Made by a program: the position numbers and the translations under genes. Below, in pieces: positions 1-9,024 of a DNA stretch of 64,000 nt; the stretch's first letter is position 1, and each line of letters opens with the position of its first letter. The notes under the pieces were generated by a model. The model saw only the letters and a list, made by a program, of their open reading frames with translations, ran no database searches and was not told where the DNA came from. Source of the DNA: Solwaraspora sp. WMMA2065 (GTDB taxonomy: Bacteria; Actinomycetota; Actinomycetes; Mycobacteriales; Micromonosporaceae); NCBI RefSeq assembly GCF_030345075.1, contig NZ_CP128361.1, positions 558,001 through 622,000 on the forward strand. The letters are read 5' to 3'.

Positions 1-2
1 GG

Positions 3-35
3 CGGTGCCGCCTCCGGTTCACCTGCCCGGCACCG
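3..35 (-). terminator. Candidate hairpin terminator after the methyltransferase
   Basis: An 8-bp perfect inverted repeat (CGGTGCCG at 3-10, CGGCACCG at 28-35) with a 17-nt loop lies about 20 nt beyond the stop codon of the methyltransferase gene. There is no clear U tract, which is common for actinobacterial hairpin terminators. The window edge is close, so the downstream context is unknown. Confidence 0.4.
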
Positions 36-54
36 GAAGGACGCTGAGTGGAAC

Positions 55-882
55 TCAGCCGGGCACGACCAACATGTCCCGGTGTTCCACGGTGACCCCC
101 AGCTCACCGGCGGCGGCAGCGGCGAGCCGGCGGCGCCGGTAGCCCCCCGGCCGGGCGGCCAGCTCCGGCCGCTGCTCGTACGCCGCCGCGATCCAGCCGT
201 CCAGCCACCGTTCGGTCAGCTCGGCCTGCTCCGGGCCGAGCCGCCACGGGCTGGGCCGCACCAGCACGGTTGCCCCGTGCCGGGTGAACGCCTCGGTCGC
301 CGATTCCACCGCCGACGGGCCGAGCAGCGGCCGACCCGCGCTGTGCCGCCGCTGATGGTCGTTGAACGCGGCCGTCAGCTCCCCGTCGAGCGGTTCTGCG
401 GGATCGAACCGTACGTCACCGACCACGGTCAGGGTCAGCAACGCCGGACAGGCGATCGCCCGGACGGTCGCCGCCAGCCGGTCCACCTCGTCGGCGGTGA
501 GCAGGTCCAGCAGCGCCGAGGCCGTGACCAGGTCGGCGCCGGCCAGGTCGTCGACGGTGAGCGCGGTGACGTCGTCGCGGCGTACCGTCGCGGTGACCGG
601 CGCGCCGTCGGACGCCGCCGGGGCCATCCGGGCCTCGGCATGGCGCAGCAGTTCGCGGTCGCGGTCGTGCAGCACCCAGTGCTGGGCACCGGGCAGTTGC
701 GGGGCCAGCCAACGACCCATCGACCCGGTGCCGCAGCCGAGGTCGTGTACTTCGGTGCGGGCAGCGCCGGTGAGCAGCCGGCGTACCTCGGCGACCAGTT
801 CCGCAGAGCGCGCCTTCGCGTCCGCGGGCTCCCGCAGCCCCAACCACGCCGGGCTGTAGCCGGCCGACTCAATCGTCTCCAT
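55..882 (-). CDS. Class I SAM-dependent methyltransferase
   Basis: 275 residues. A glycine-rich SAM-binding motif I (HDLGCGTGSMGRWLA) is seen near residues 47-61, followed by an acidic motif II (LHDRDRELL), giving a Rossmann-type methyltransferase. The substrate cannot be read from the sequence. The ATG at 882 is preceded by a GGAGGGAG ribosome site. It is the last gene of a four-gene minus-strand operon (reductase, pterin-synthase-like protein, glycosyltransferase, this gene), 33 nt after the glycosyltransferase. The context suggests that it methylates a glycosylated, possibly pterin-derived, small molecule; that is inference only. Confidence 0.85.
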   Translation of the reverse strand: METIESAGYSPAWLGLREPADAKARSAELVAEVRRLLTGAARTEVHDLGCGTGSMGRWLAPQLPGAQHWVLHDRDRELLRHAEARMAPAASDGAPVTATVRRDDVTALTVDDLAGADLVTASALLDLLTADEVDRLAATVRAIACPALLTLTVVGDVRFDPAEPLDGELTAAFNDHQRRHSAGRPLLGPSAVESATEAFTRHGATVLVRPSPWRLGPEQAELTERWLDGWIAAAYEQRPELAARPGGYRRRRLAAAAAGELGVTVEHRDMLVVPG

Positions 883-915
883 GAAGTCTCCCTCCGCTGG
901 GGCGGGGCGCCGCCG

Positions 916-1983
916 TCAGCGCCAACCCAGTTCGTGCAGTACCGCGCCGACCCTGGTGGCGGTGTCCGCCCAATCAGGCAGCCCGGCCCGGCGCGCGACG
1001 GCGGCCGCCCGCAACCGCTCCCGCTCGTCGCCGTCGGTCAGCCAGCGGCGTACCGCCGCACCGAGCGCCGCCGGGTCGTCGGGCGGTACCAGCCGGCCGG
1101 GGCGCTCACCCGCGTCGGTGCGACCCACCGCCTGCGGCACCCCGCCGACATCGCTGGCCAGTACCGGGATGCCGCAGGCCAGCGCCTCGGTGACCACCAT
1201 GCCGTACGTCTCGGCGTGCGACGGCAGGATGAGCAGATCGGCGTCGGCGTAAGTGCCGGCCAACGTCGCCGCCGCCCGGGGCCCGGCCAGCGTGACGCGG
1301 TCCCCGAGCCGGTGGTACGCGATCCGCTGCCGGACCTGGTCGACGTACGCGGCGGCGGTCAGCGCTCCCACGCAGACACATTCCCAGCCCAGGTCGGTGA
1401 CGGTGGCGAGCGCCTCGACGAGTACGTCGTGGCCCTTACGGGGGGTGACCGACGCGACGCAGAGCAGCCGTCGGCCGGCCGGGTCCCGGCTGGCCAGGGG
1501 TGCCGGTGCGACACCCGGGAGCGCCACCCGGATTCGGTCGGCGGACAGGCTGTGGCGGGTGGCGAGTTGGCGTGCCGTCGCGTCGCTGGTGGCGATCACC
1601 GCCGCCGCCGAGCCGAGCACCGCGCGTTCGGCCAGCTCCAGGGCGGCCGCCTCGGCCGGGTCCAGCCCGGTCTCGTCGGCCAGTGGCAGGTGGACCAGCA
1701 CGGCCAGCCGTAGCCGGTCGGCGTGCGGTCCGACCACCTCGGGCACCCCGCAGGCGACCAGACCGTCGATCAGCACCACCGTGCCGTCGGCCAGGGTGGC
1801 GAGGAGGCCGGCGAGCGCGGCCCGGCTGGTCCGGTCCGGGCGCGGCCAGGCACCGGGGACAGCGATCTCCCGTACCGGTCGTCCGGTCGCGACCAGACCG
1901 GCGCAGACCTGCCGGTCGTAGGCGTTGCCACCGCTGGGGGCGGTCGGGTCGTCCACATTGCCGGGCAGTACCACGACGACCAT
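916..1983 (-). CDS. Glycosyltransferase family 4 (GT-B fold)
   Basis: 355 residues, normal for a GT4 enzyme. The C-terminal half carries the family signatures: LLCVASVTPRKGHDVLVEAL (start of the nucleotide-sugar domain, about residue 168) and the acidic E-x7-E type motif in SHAETYGMVVTEALACGIPV (about residues 256-275). It presumably transfers a hexose from a nucleotide donor with retention of configuration. The start lies 5 nt after the pterin-synthase-like gene, so the two are almost certainly co-transcribed. The acceptor is unknown; the partners point to a soluble small molecule rather than cell wall. Confidence 0.88.
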   Translation of the reverse strand: MVVVVLPGNVDDPTAPSGGNAYDRQVCAGLVATGRPVREIAVPGAWPRPDRTSRAALAGLLATLADGTVVLIDGLVACGVPEVVGPHADRLRLAVLVHLPLADETGLDPAEAAALELAERAVLGSAAAVIATSDATARQLATRHSLSADRIRVALPGVAPAPLASRDPAGRRLLCVASVTPRKGHDVLVEALATVTDLGWECVCVGALTAAAYVDQVRQRIAYHRLGDRVTLAGPRAAATLAGTYADADLLILPSHAETYGMVVTEALACGIPVLASDVGGVPQAVGRTDAGERPGRLVPPDDPAALGAAVRRWLTDGDERERLRAAAVARRAGLPDWADTATRVGAVLHELGWR

Positions 1984-1988
1984 CGACG

Positions 1989-2387
1989 TCAGAGCGCCCG
2001 CTCGTAGCTCGCCCAGGCGATGTGCGACTCATGCAGGGTGACGCCGATTGCGGTCAGCCCACGGGCACCGGCACCGAGGTCGCCGGCGTGTACCCGGTCG
2101 GCCAGCCGGTCGGCGATCAACTTGGCCAGCCACTCGGTGGAGGTGTTGACCCCGGCGAACGCCGGCTCGTCGTCGAGGTTGCGGTAGTTCAACTCGGCCA
2201 GTACGGCCTTGAGCTGCTCGGTGGCCAGACCGATGTCGACGACGATGTTGTCGCTGTCGAGGTCGGTGCGCTTGAAGGTAGCGTCGACGACGAAGGTGGC
2301 CCCGTGCAGCCGTTGCGCCGGGCCGAACACGTCACCGGTGAAGCTGTGGGCGACCATGATGTGGTCACGTACGGTGACGCTGAACAT
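1989..2387 (-). CDS. 6-pyruvoyl-tetrahydropterin synthase / QueD-like protein, degenerate active site
   Basis: 132 residues, the usual size of the T-fold family that includes PTPS and 6-carboxytetrahydropterin synthase. His14 (VAHSF) and His28 (RLHGAT) match zinc ligands, and a Glu near the C-terminus ([12 protein letters not shown]) matches the pterin-anchoring Glu. In canonical enzymes the central motif is C-x3-HGH. Here the Cys position is Ala24 and the second His is Ala30. One zinc ligand and the catalytic Cys are therefore missing in this reading, although the pterin pocket Glu is kept. It lies 3 nt after the reductase and 5 nt before the GT4 gene. It may do altered chemistry on a pterin or related substrate; family membership is firm, activity is not. 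Confidence 0.82.
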   Translation of the reverse strand: MFSVTVRDHIMVAHSFTGDVFGPAQRLHGATFVVDATFKRTDLDSDNIVVDIGLATEQLKAVLAELNYRNLDDEPAFAGVNTSTEWLAKLIADRLADRVHAGDLGAGARGLTAIGVTLHESHIAWASYERAL

Positions 2388-2390
2388 TTC

Positions 2391-3374
2391 TCATCCTCCA
2401 GTCGGGTAGCGGATCACGTGGCACAAAGCCGGCAACTCGCCGGCCGCGAGCAGGGGCAGCACTCCGGGCAGGTCGGTGAAATTGCTCTCGCCGGTCAGCA
2501 GCGTGTCGAACCTCTCGTCGGCGAGCAGGTCCAAGGCGAGAGCGAGCCGTCCGGCGTACCCGTGCCGCTCGCGCCGGGCCGGGGCGACCCGGCCGACCTG
2601 GCTGCTACGTACGGTCAACCGGCGGGAGTGGAAGTGTTCGCCGAGCGGCACGGTGACCGGGCGGTCGCCGTACCAGCTGAGGTCGACCACCGTGCCCTCG
2701 GCGGCGAGCAACTCCAGCGACCGGGTCAACCCGGCCGACGTGGCACTGGCGTGGAACACCAGGTCGCACCCGTCGGTGGCGGCGTCCGGGTGGGCGAAGC
2801 CGACGCCGAGCGCGGCGGCGGTCACGGCCCGTGCGGGGTCGATGTCGACCAGTTCGACCCGTACGCCGGGGAACCGGGCGGCGAGCGCGGCGACGGTGGC
2901 GCCGACCATGCCGGCGCCGACCACGGTGATCCGGTCACCGAGCAGGGGAGCGGCGTCCCACAGGGCGTTGACCGCGGTCTCCACCGTGCCGGCGAGCACG
3001 GCGCGGCGGGGCGGCACGCTGTCCGGGACCACGGTGACCGCGTCGGCCGGCACGACGTAGCGGGTCTGGTGCGGGTAGAGGCAGAAGACGGTACGCCCGA
3101 CGAGCTCGGCTGGGCCCTGCTCGACCTGTCCGACGTTGAGGTAGCCGTACTTGACCGGTGCGGGGAAGTCGCCGTCCTGATAGGGGGCGCGCATCGCGGC
3201 GTACTGGCTGGGCGGCACCTCGCCCCGGAAGACCAGCGTCTCGGTGCCCCGGCTGAGCCCGGTGAACCGGGTCCGCACCAGGACCTCGCCGGGGCCGGGC
3301 GAATCGACCTCGACCGGCCGGATCTCGCCGGTGCCCGGGGTACGCAGCCAGAACGCATGATCGCGCAGCGTCAT
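2391..3374 (-). CDS. Medium-chain dehydrogenase/reductase, zinc-ADH-like
   Basis: 327 residues. The N-terminal GroES-like domain (about 1-130) is followed by a Rossmann domain with VGAGMVGATVAALAARFPG near residue 152 and an acidic residue after beta-2 (ELVDIDP), which favours NAD(H). The usual GHExxG zinc segment is not seen; the region reads YGYLNVGQVE instead, so zinc use is doubtful. It resembles the zinc-binding alcohol dehydrogenase-like proteins found beside pterin-synthase homologues in actinobacteria (from memory, not verified). First gene of the four-gene operon. Confidence 0.8.
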   Translation of the reverse strand: MTLRDHAFWLRTPGTGEIRPVEVDSPGPGEVLVRTRFTGLSRGTETLVFRGEVPPSQYAAMRAPYQDGDFPAPVKYGYLNVGQVEQGPAELVGRTVFCLYPHQTRYVVPADAVTVVPDSVPPRRAVLAGTVETAVNALWDAAPLLGDRITVVGAGMVGATVAALAARFPGVRVELVDIDPARAVTAAALGVGFAHPDAATDGCDLVFHASATSAGLTRSLELLAAEGTVVDLSWYGDRPVTVPLGEHFHSRRLTVRSSQVGRVAPARRERHGYAGRLALALDLLADERFDTLLTGESNFTDLPGVLPLLAAGELPALCHVIRYPTGG

Positions 3375-3710
3375 CTACCCGCTCCCCTCGTCTCTCGTCG
3401 GTGCCTCGCCTCGCTGGCCTCGGTAACGATAGCCCGGCGCGGATCATGACAGCTGGTGACCGGCCGCCCTGGTGAGTCCGCGCGCCGGTGGTCCGTAGCC
3501 GGGAAGTACTGCCGGGCCGGTCGGCTGGCCCGAACCTGCGGCCCTCGGTGTACCACCGAATCGACGCCGAGCGCTGGTGGACCGGTCACCCCTGCGGCCC
3601 GTTCTGCGGTACTGTGCCGTGTCGCTGTCCAGACCGACCGGTCCTGGACGACGAACCACCACATCGGTCACGGGGGACCGCGTGCCGATTGTCTATTTTG
3701 GAAGGTATAC
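3375..3710. other. Intergenic region, divergent promoters
   Basis: About 336 nt between the divergent reductase and TM2 genes. No credible ORF is seen. It must hold the promoters of both transcription units. Just before the TM2 start, the ribosome site GGAAGG sits 5 nt upstream of ATG 3711. Confidence 0.5.
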
Positions 3711-3944
3711 ATGTCGCAGACCACGGCCGTACCGGCCACCGAGCAGAAGTCCTGGCTCGTCGCGCTGCTGCTCAGCTTCTTCCTCGGTGGGTTCGGAGCG
3801 CACCGGTTCTACGTTGGCAAGATCGGGACCGGCGTTCTGATGCTGGTCACCTTCGGTGGACTGGGCCTCTGGGCGCTGATCGACTTCATCGTCATCCTGA
3901 TCGGCAAGTTCACCGACAAGCAGGGCCAGCCGCTGGCCAAGTGA
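3711..3944 (+). CDS. TM2-domain small membrane protein
   Basis: 77 residues starting at ATG 3711, with a GGAAGG ribosome site 5 nt upstream; longer upstream extensions in this frame have no such site. The TM2 signature is clear: a first hydrophobic helix ([20 protein letters not shown]), the connecting [11 protein letters not shown], and a second helix ending with an Asp ([13 protein letters not shown]). TM2 proteins are small two-helix membrane proteins of unknown biochemical role. It is a single-gene unit that ends in a perfect palindrome shared with the convergent GH43 gene. Confidence 0.93.
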   Translation: MSQTTAVPATEQKSWLVALLLSFFLGGFGAHRFYVGKIGTGVLMLVTFGGLGLWALIDFIVILIGKFTDKQGQPLAK

Positions 3945-3959
3945 TCGGCGGAACCCACA

Positions 3960-3995
3960 GGCTGGGGCGCTACCCGTACGGGTAGCGCCCCAGCC
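3960..3995. terminator. Perfect 36-bp palindromic bidirectional terminator
   Basis: Positions 3960-3977 and 3978-3995 are exact reverse complements (arms end ...CTACCCGT/ACGGGTAG...), so the repeat has no fixed loop. It lies 15 nt after the TM2 stop and 3 nt after the end of the convergent GH43 gene, so it can fold in both transcripts. Confidence 0.85.
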
Positions 3996-3998
3996 GCG

Positions 3999-6900
3999 TC
4001 ACGAGACGTCGACGACGACCGCTCCGCCGCCGAGCGCGGTTGTGCTGGCGTTGGTCCGGCTGTCGTAGACGACCGTCCCGGTGGCCGCCTCCCGGATCCG
4101 GATCCAGAACCGGTCCTTGCCCTGCTCCCGCAGCGCCTCGTCGTTCAACCCGACCAGGTACTCGTAGTCGCCGGCGCCGTTGACCGTCCCCCGGCCGTTG
4201 AACCGCACCTGTGGACCGTCGACGACGTACCCACGGTGGCTGGTGGCGGCGAACTCCCACTCGCCGAGGCGCAACCGCAGCGCCACCGGACCTGGCCCGG
4301 TCGTCTCCGGGCCGGTGGCCGCAACGAACCCGAACTCGGCCCGCCCGGCCACCCGCGCGTCGGCGACGTACGCCCCGGCCGGTGAGGTGATCCAGCCGGA
4401 GCCGGCCACGTACCCGCCGTCGGTCCGGCGTACCGCCAGATACCCGCCGGCCAGAGTGTGCGCGGCATCCCGGTCGTCGATCACCGTGACCGTCGGCCGG
4501 TACACACCCGGTTCGGCGTACGTGTGCGCCGCGACGCAGGCCGACCCGTCGACCGTGCCGGCGTCGACGGTGCCGTCGCCCCAGACCAGCACGCACCGGT
4601 GCGTGTCGTCCGCGCCGGCGTCGGTGAACGTCGCGGTGACCCTGACCTCGGTGCCGGCGGCGACCGGCCCGGCCGCACCGGTGACGGCGATCACCGTCGG
4701 CGCGGTGTTGACCGGCCGGATCGGCTCGACGCTCTCCAGGGTCGGCACCACCGGGACGATGGAGCCGTCGGCGGCGAAGCGCAGCCGGTCGATGGTCGTC
4801 TCCCGGTGGGTGCCGTCCCCGTCCGGGATCGCGAACCGGTGGTACGCGACGTACCAGTCGTCGGTGCCGGGGATCCGTACCACCGAGTGGTGCCCGGTGC
4901 CCTTGACGCCCAACGACAGGTCCTTGCGCAGGATGACACCCTCCCGGGGACCCCACGGCCCGAGCGGCGAGTCACCGACGGCGTACGCCACCTGGTAGTC
5001 CTCGCTGCGGGTGTCGTTCTCCGACCACATGAAGTAGTAACGGCCGTCACGCTTGATCACGAAGGTGCCCTCGTTGTAGCCGTCCGGCCGGTAGGTGCGC
5101 ACCGCGGTCGGGTCGAACGACACCATGTCGTCGTTCAGCGGCACCTGGTAGGAGGCGCCGTTGCCCCAGTACAGGTAGGACCGGCCGTCGTCGTCGGTGA
5201 ACACCGCCGGGTCGATCATCTGGCCGGAGTACGTCCCGGCCGACACCAGCGGCTCGCCGAGCGCGTCGCGGAACGGCCCGGTCGGTGAGTCGGCGACCGC
5301 GACACCCAGGTGCTTGCCGGTGTCGCCGGTGGCCTTCCCGCCACTGAAGTAGAAGTACCACTTGCCGTCGCGTTCGGCGATCGTCGGCGCCCAGGCACTG
5401 TTGTCCGCCCAGTCGACGTCGGTCTCCAGGTCCAGGATGACCCCGTGGTCGGTCCAGTTCACCAGGTCCGCCGAGGAGAACACCGAGAACTTCGTGCCGC
5501 TCCAGCCGGCGAACCCGTCGGTGGTGGCGTAGAGGTAGAACCGGTCGCCGAACACCGCGATGTTCGGGTCGGCGTACAGGCCGGGCAGCACCGGCGAACG
5601 CATCAGCCGGGCCTCGACGGTCCAGGTCGCCGTGGAGCCGTCGGCGCCGGTGACCGTGTACGTCACCGGTGTGCTCAGGTCCCGTACGGTGCCCGATGCC
5701 GGCGCGACGGTGGCGCCGGGGGCCAGGGTGAGCTCCGGGGCCAGGGCGGTCAGGTCGGTGTCCGGCCGGACCGGCAGGATGATCCGTCGGGTGTCGGCGT
5801 CGATGATGGCGTCCACCTTGAGCTGCGCCACGGTGGCGCCGGTGATCGCCGCCGGGTCGCCGCCCAGGGCGTACACCTCGTCGGCGGTCAACGCCCGGTT
5901 GTAGATCCGGAAGTCGTCCACCTCCCCTGCGAAGTACGGGTCCGCGCCGTACAGCGAGCGTCCGATGTAGCCAGCGTAGTCGCGGGTCGGGTCGTGCAGG
6001 TCCGACGGGCGGACCGCTACGTCGGTGGCCCGGGCGATCTCGACCCCGTCGAGATACATGACGGCGGTACGGGTGGCCGAGTCGACGGTCACCGCGAGGT
6101 GCTTCCATTCGTCGCCGGTCAGCGCCGACGACGCCCGCAGCTGCTTCTCGGCCTGCCAACTGCCGGTGGTGATCGCTGAGAACAGCACCCCGCCGCCGCT
6201 GCGCGGCGTGCTGAACAGGTAGCGGTCGCTGTTTGGACCGAGTCCGTAGATCCACTGGTTGGCGGTGCTGGAGGCGTCCCATTTGACCCAGGTCGCCACG
6301 GTGGTGCTGGTGACCCCGGCGTACACCCCGTTGGGGATCGTCACGTACGGCGCGGTGGTCGAGCCGCTGCCGCCGCCGCTCATCTTGAACGAGCCGCCGT
6401 CGACGCCGGTGCCGAACGCCGGGGTCCGCTCGTAGCGGCCGTGCCGGCCCTGCCCGGACGAGTCGGTGGCGACACTGCCGCCGGCCTCGTCGAACTCGTA
6501 GTGCAGCAGCAGTCCGTCGGCCGGCGGCTCCGGCCCCGGGTCCGGTCCGTACGCGGCGAGCAGCGCGTCGTACTCGGCCCGGGTGACCGGCAGTACGGTG
6601 CCGTGCCGGGGCCTGGCCGGCAGCGCGTAGTCGCTCGACGGCGTCCATACCCCGGAGGCGAGGTCGGTGGTCTCGAACGGGAGGTAGCCGCGCCCACCGA
6701 ACTCGTCGATGAACAGGTACCACTTCTCCTCGGTGTTCGACTTGAAGATGGTGGGTCCTTCACCCTGGGACATCACGCCCTGGCCGATGCAGTCGGCCAG
6801 GAAGTCCCAGCCGGTGTCGCGCAGTGACGTCGACGTCTCGGCCAGGATGAACTTGCTGCACGGCGTCGACGACGAGTTGTTGCGTTCGTCCTTGGTGAAC

Positions 6901-8798
6901 CGGTAGTAGACGCCGTCGTGGTCGATCACCGTCGAGTCGATGACCGAGTAGCCGGGGTCGACCCACACCTGCGGTTCGGAGAAGGTGTGGAAGTCGCGGG
7001 TGGTGGCGTACAACATCTTGTTGTAGGTGTTCCCGGTGTGGTCCGGGTCGTCGGCCGCGTACAGCTTGGACGCCCAAAAGACGACGTACGCGCCGATCGT
7101 CGGGTCGTAGTACGCCTCCGGCGCCCAGGTGTTGCCGGCGGTGTCGGGGGAGACCTGCACGAGGCGCTGGTCGGTCCAGTCGACCAGGTCGGTGGATTCC
7201 CACACCATGATCGACCTGCTGCCGTGGCGCTGCGCGCCGTCCCAGTCGCCGTTGCCGTGGATCCGCAGGTCGGTGGCGATCTGGTAGAACTTGTCGCCGT
7301 CCGGGGAACGGATGATGAACGGGTCCCGCAGGCCCTGCTCGCCGAGCGTCGAGGTGAGCACCGGCCGGCCGTCGTTGAGCTGCTGCCAGCGCAGCGGGTC
7401 GTTGCCCTGGCTGAGGGCGAAGTAGACCTGCTCGCCGTCGGCGGTGCCCTCCCCGGTGAAGTAGCTGAACAGGTAGCCGGTGCGGTCGGCCGGAGCCGGC
7501 AGCGCCGGCACGGTGGCGGTGAACTCGCGGGTGGCGCTGGCCGCGTTGCGGGTGACGGTGGCGGTCAGCGTGACGGTGGTGTCGCCGGCTCCGGCCGCTG
7601 GTCGGGTCACCGTGCCGTCGGTGGCGATCACCGCCGGGTCGCTGGACGTCCAGGCGACCGCTGTGCCGGCGGCCCCCGCCGTGGGCAGGGTGAGGTTGCC
7701 GCGTACGTCGTCGACGTTGTGCACGGTCAGCGCGGCGGCGGCGTCGGCGACGATTCGTGCGTCGTCGAATTCAGCCAGTACGGTCACCTCGAAGCTCCTG
7801 CTGTCGGTGACGGTGCCCCGGCGCAGGGTGGCGGTGAGCGTGGCCTGGGCGTCTGGTTCGCCGACTTCCGGTCGGGTCACCGTACCGTCGGTGGTGACCA
7901 CCGCCGGGTCGCTGGAGGTCCAGTCGATGCCCGAGCCGCCCGGCCCGGTGACCGGCAGGGTGAGGTCGGCGGTGATCCGGCTGGTGTCGCCGAGATCCAG
8001 CGCGGCCGCGTCGTGGGCGACGACCGCGGCGGCCGCGCGTTCACCGATCTGGGCGGCCTCGTCGGCGGTGACCGCCCGGTCGTAGATGCGGAAGTCACGC
8101 ACCCGGCCGGCGAGGTGGCGGTCGCCGGTGTAGACCGAGCGTCCGATGTAGTTGGCGGTGGTGGTGCCGTCTCCGATCGACGCCGGGGTGATGGTGACCG
8201 CGGTGTTGCGGCCGACCTCGACGCCGTCTTCGTAGAGCACTGCGGTGTTGCCGGTCTGGGTGTAGGTGAGGTTTTTCCAGACGCCCCGGGCGAGGTTGCG
8301 GGACGGGTTCGGTCGGGTGTTCTGCTCGGTGGACCAGTTGCCGCTGGCGATGGCGGCGCGGAACTGGTCGCCGGTGGCGAACAGGTATCCGTCGCCGGTG
8401 CCGCCGCTGGTGTTGCCCATCCCGAAGATGAAGTACGGGGTGACCTGGGCCGGGTCGATGAACACGTCCATCGCCACGGTGACCGAGTCGAGGTCGCGCA
8501 GCACGTCGTCGGGCAGGTCCACGTACGTGTCACTGCCGTTGAGGCCGAGCCCTTCGGCGCCGGACCAGGCGGCGGCACCGTGCACGGTGCCGTGCCGGTC
8601 GTTGCCGGACGTGTCGGTGGCGACGGTTCCGGCGGTGGCGTCCAGTTCGTACCAGAGGACGAGTCCGTCGGTCGGTCCGGCCGCGGTGGCGGTGGTCGGG
8701 CCGGCGGCCAGCAGGCTGGCGGTGAGGGCGAGGGCGGCGAGCGACGCCAGGGCTGTTCGTCGAGGTGGGGCGGTACGCGGTCGATCCCGCTGCGGCAT
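3999..8798 (-). CDS. Secreted multimodular glycoside hydrolase with two GH43 domains
   Basis: 1599 residues from ATG 8798, chosen because AGGAGGAG lies 6 nt upstream and a Sec signal peptide follows at once (about 1-40, cut after TATAA). Modules in order: LamG/concanavalin-like (about 45-245), two atrophied bacterial Ig-like repeats (about 255-430), GH43 domain 1 (about 433-755; Asp492, Asp621, Glu680 fit the base, pKa modulator and acid), LamG-like (about 760-975), an Ig-like spacer (about 980-1065), GH43 domain 2 (about 1065-1360; Asp1077, Asp1196, Glu1243), a PKD-type domain (about 1362-1445) and a C-terminal beta-rich domain. GH43 enzymes are inverting arabinofuranosidases, arabinanases or xylosidases. 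Two different GH43 units in one chain suggest attack on decorated arabinan or arabinoxylan. A LacI-type operator lies upstream. Confidence 0.92.
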   Translation of the reverse strand: MPQRDRPRTAPPRRTALASLAALALTASLLAAGPTTATAAGPTDGLVLWYELDATAGTVATDTSGNDRHGTVHGAAAWSGAEGLGLNGSDTYVDLPDDVLRDLDSVTVAMDVFIDPAQVTPYFIFGMGNTSGGTGDGYLFATGDQFRAAIASGNWSTEQNTRPNPSRNLARGVWKNLTYTQTGNTAVLYEDGVEVGRNTAVTITPASIGDGTTTANYIGRSVYTGDRHLAGRVRDFRIYDRAVTADEAAQIGERAAAAVVAHDAAALDLGDTSRITADLTLPVTGPGGSGIDWTSSDPAVVTTDGTVTRPEVGEPDAQATLTATLRRGTVTDSRSFEVTVLAEFDDARIVADAAAALTVHNVDDVRGNLTLPTAGAAGTAVAWTSSDPAVIATDGTVTRPAAGAGDTTVTLTATVTRNAASATREFTATVPALPAPADRTGYLFSYFTGEGTADGEQVYFALSQGNDPLRWQQLNDGRPVLTSTLGEQGLRDPFIIRSPDGDKFYQIATDLRIHGNGDWDGAQRHGSRSIMVWESTDLVDWTDQRLVQVSPDTAGNTWAPEAYYDPTIGAYVVFWASKLYAADDPDHTGNTYNKMLYATTRDFHTFSEPQVWVDPGYSVIDSTVIDHDGVYYRFTKDERNNSSSTPCSKFILAETSTSLRDTGWDFLADCIGQGVMSQGEGPTIFKSNTEEKWYLFIDEFGGRGYLPFETTDLASGVWTPSSDYALPARPRHGTVLPVTRAEYDALLAAYGPDPGPEPPADGLLLHYEFDEAGGSVATDSSGQGRHGRYERTPAFGTGVDGGSFKMSGGGSGSTTAPYVTIPNGVYAGVTSTTVATWVKWDASSTANQWIYGLGPNSDRYLFSTPRSGGGVLFSAITTGSWQAEKQLRASSALTGDEWKHLAVTVDSATRTAVMYLDGVEIARATDVAVRPSDLHDPTRDYAGYIGRSLYGADPYFAGEVDDFRIYNRALTADEVYALGGDPAAITGATVAQLKVDAIIDADTRRIILPVRPDTDLTALAPELTLAPGATVAPASGTVRDLSTPVTYTVTGADGSTATWTVEARLMRSPVLPGLYADPNIAVFGDRFYLYATTDGFAGWSGTKFSVFSSADLVNWTDHGVILDLETDVDWADNSAWAPTIAERDGKWYFYFSGGKATGDTGKHLGVAVADSPTGPFRDALGEPLVSAGTYSGQMIDPAVFTDDDGRSYLYWGNGASYQVPLNDDMVSFDPTAVRTYRPDGYNEGTFVIKRDGRYYFMWSENDTRSEDYQVAYAVGDSPLGPWGPREGVILRKDLSLGVKGTGHHSVVRIPGTDDWYVAYHRFAIPDGDGTHRETTIDRLRFAADGSIVPVVPTLESVEPIRPVNTAPTVIAVTGAAGPVAAGTEVRVTATFTDAGADDTHRCVLVWGDGTVDAGTVDGSACVAAHTYAEPGVYRPTVTVIDDRDAAHTLAGGYLAVRRTDGGYVAGSGWITSPAGAYVADARVAGRAEFGFVAATGPETTGPGPVALRLRLGEWEFAATSHRGYVVDGPQVRFNGRGTVNGAGDYEYLVGLNDEALREQGKDRFWIRIREAATGTVVYDSRTNASTTALGGGAVVVDVS

Positions 8799-8853
8799 GA
8801 GTGTCTCCTCCTGGGAGGCGTCCGGATTTGCGGTCTGAGCGTCGGTATCAGCA

Positions 8854-8871
8854 GTTGTTAGCGTTAACAAC
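8854..8871 (-). promoter_or_regulatory. LacI-family operator upstream of the GH43 gene
   Basis: GTTGTTA-GCGT-TAACAAC has two perfect 7-bp arms around a CG-centred core and contains TGTTAGCGTTAACA, the style of site bound by LacI-family sugar repressors in actinobacteria. It lies 56-73 nt before ATG 8798. This points to induction by a breakdown sugar such as arabinose; no repressor gene is in the window. A related half-site (GTGTTAAC) occurs near 8937. Confidence 0.65.
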
Positions 8872-9024
8872 ACCTGGCGGACGGTGGTCGGGTCAGAGTT
8901 CACCCGATTCGTCGCCGTGACTCGGCGGTTGCGAGAGTGTTAACCGGGGCGTACCCCGCCGTCAAGATGCCCATCGGCATGGCCCCTCCGCCTCGGGCAG
9001 CGGCGGACGGTAGGGTCGCGCGGC

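Noticed and set aside
8799-8903. 35-codon upstream extension of the GH43 enzyme
   Set aside because: It would place the signal peptide inside the chain and covers the operator; AGGAGGAG before ATG 8798 decides the start.
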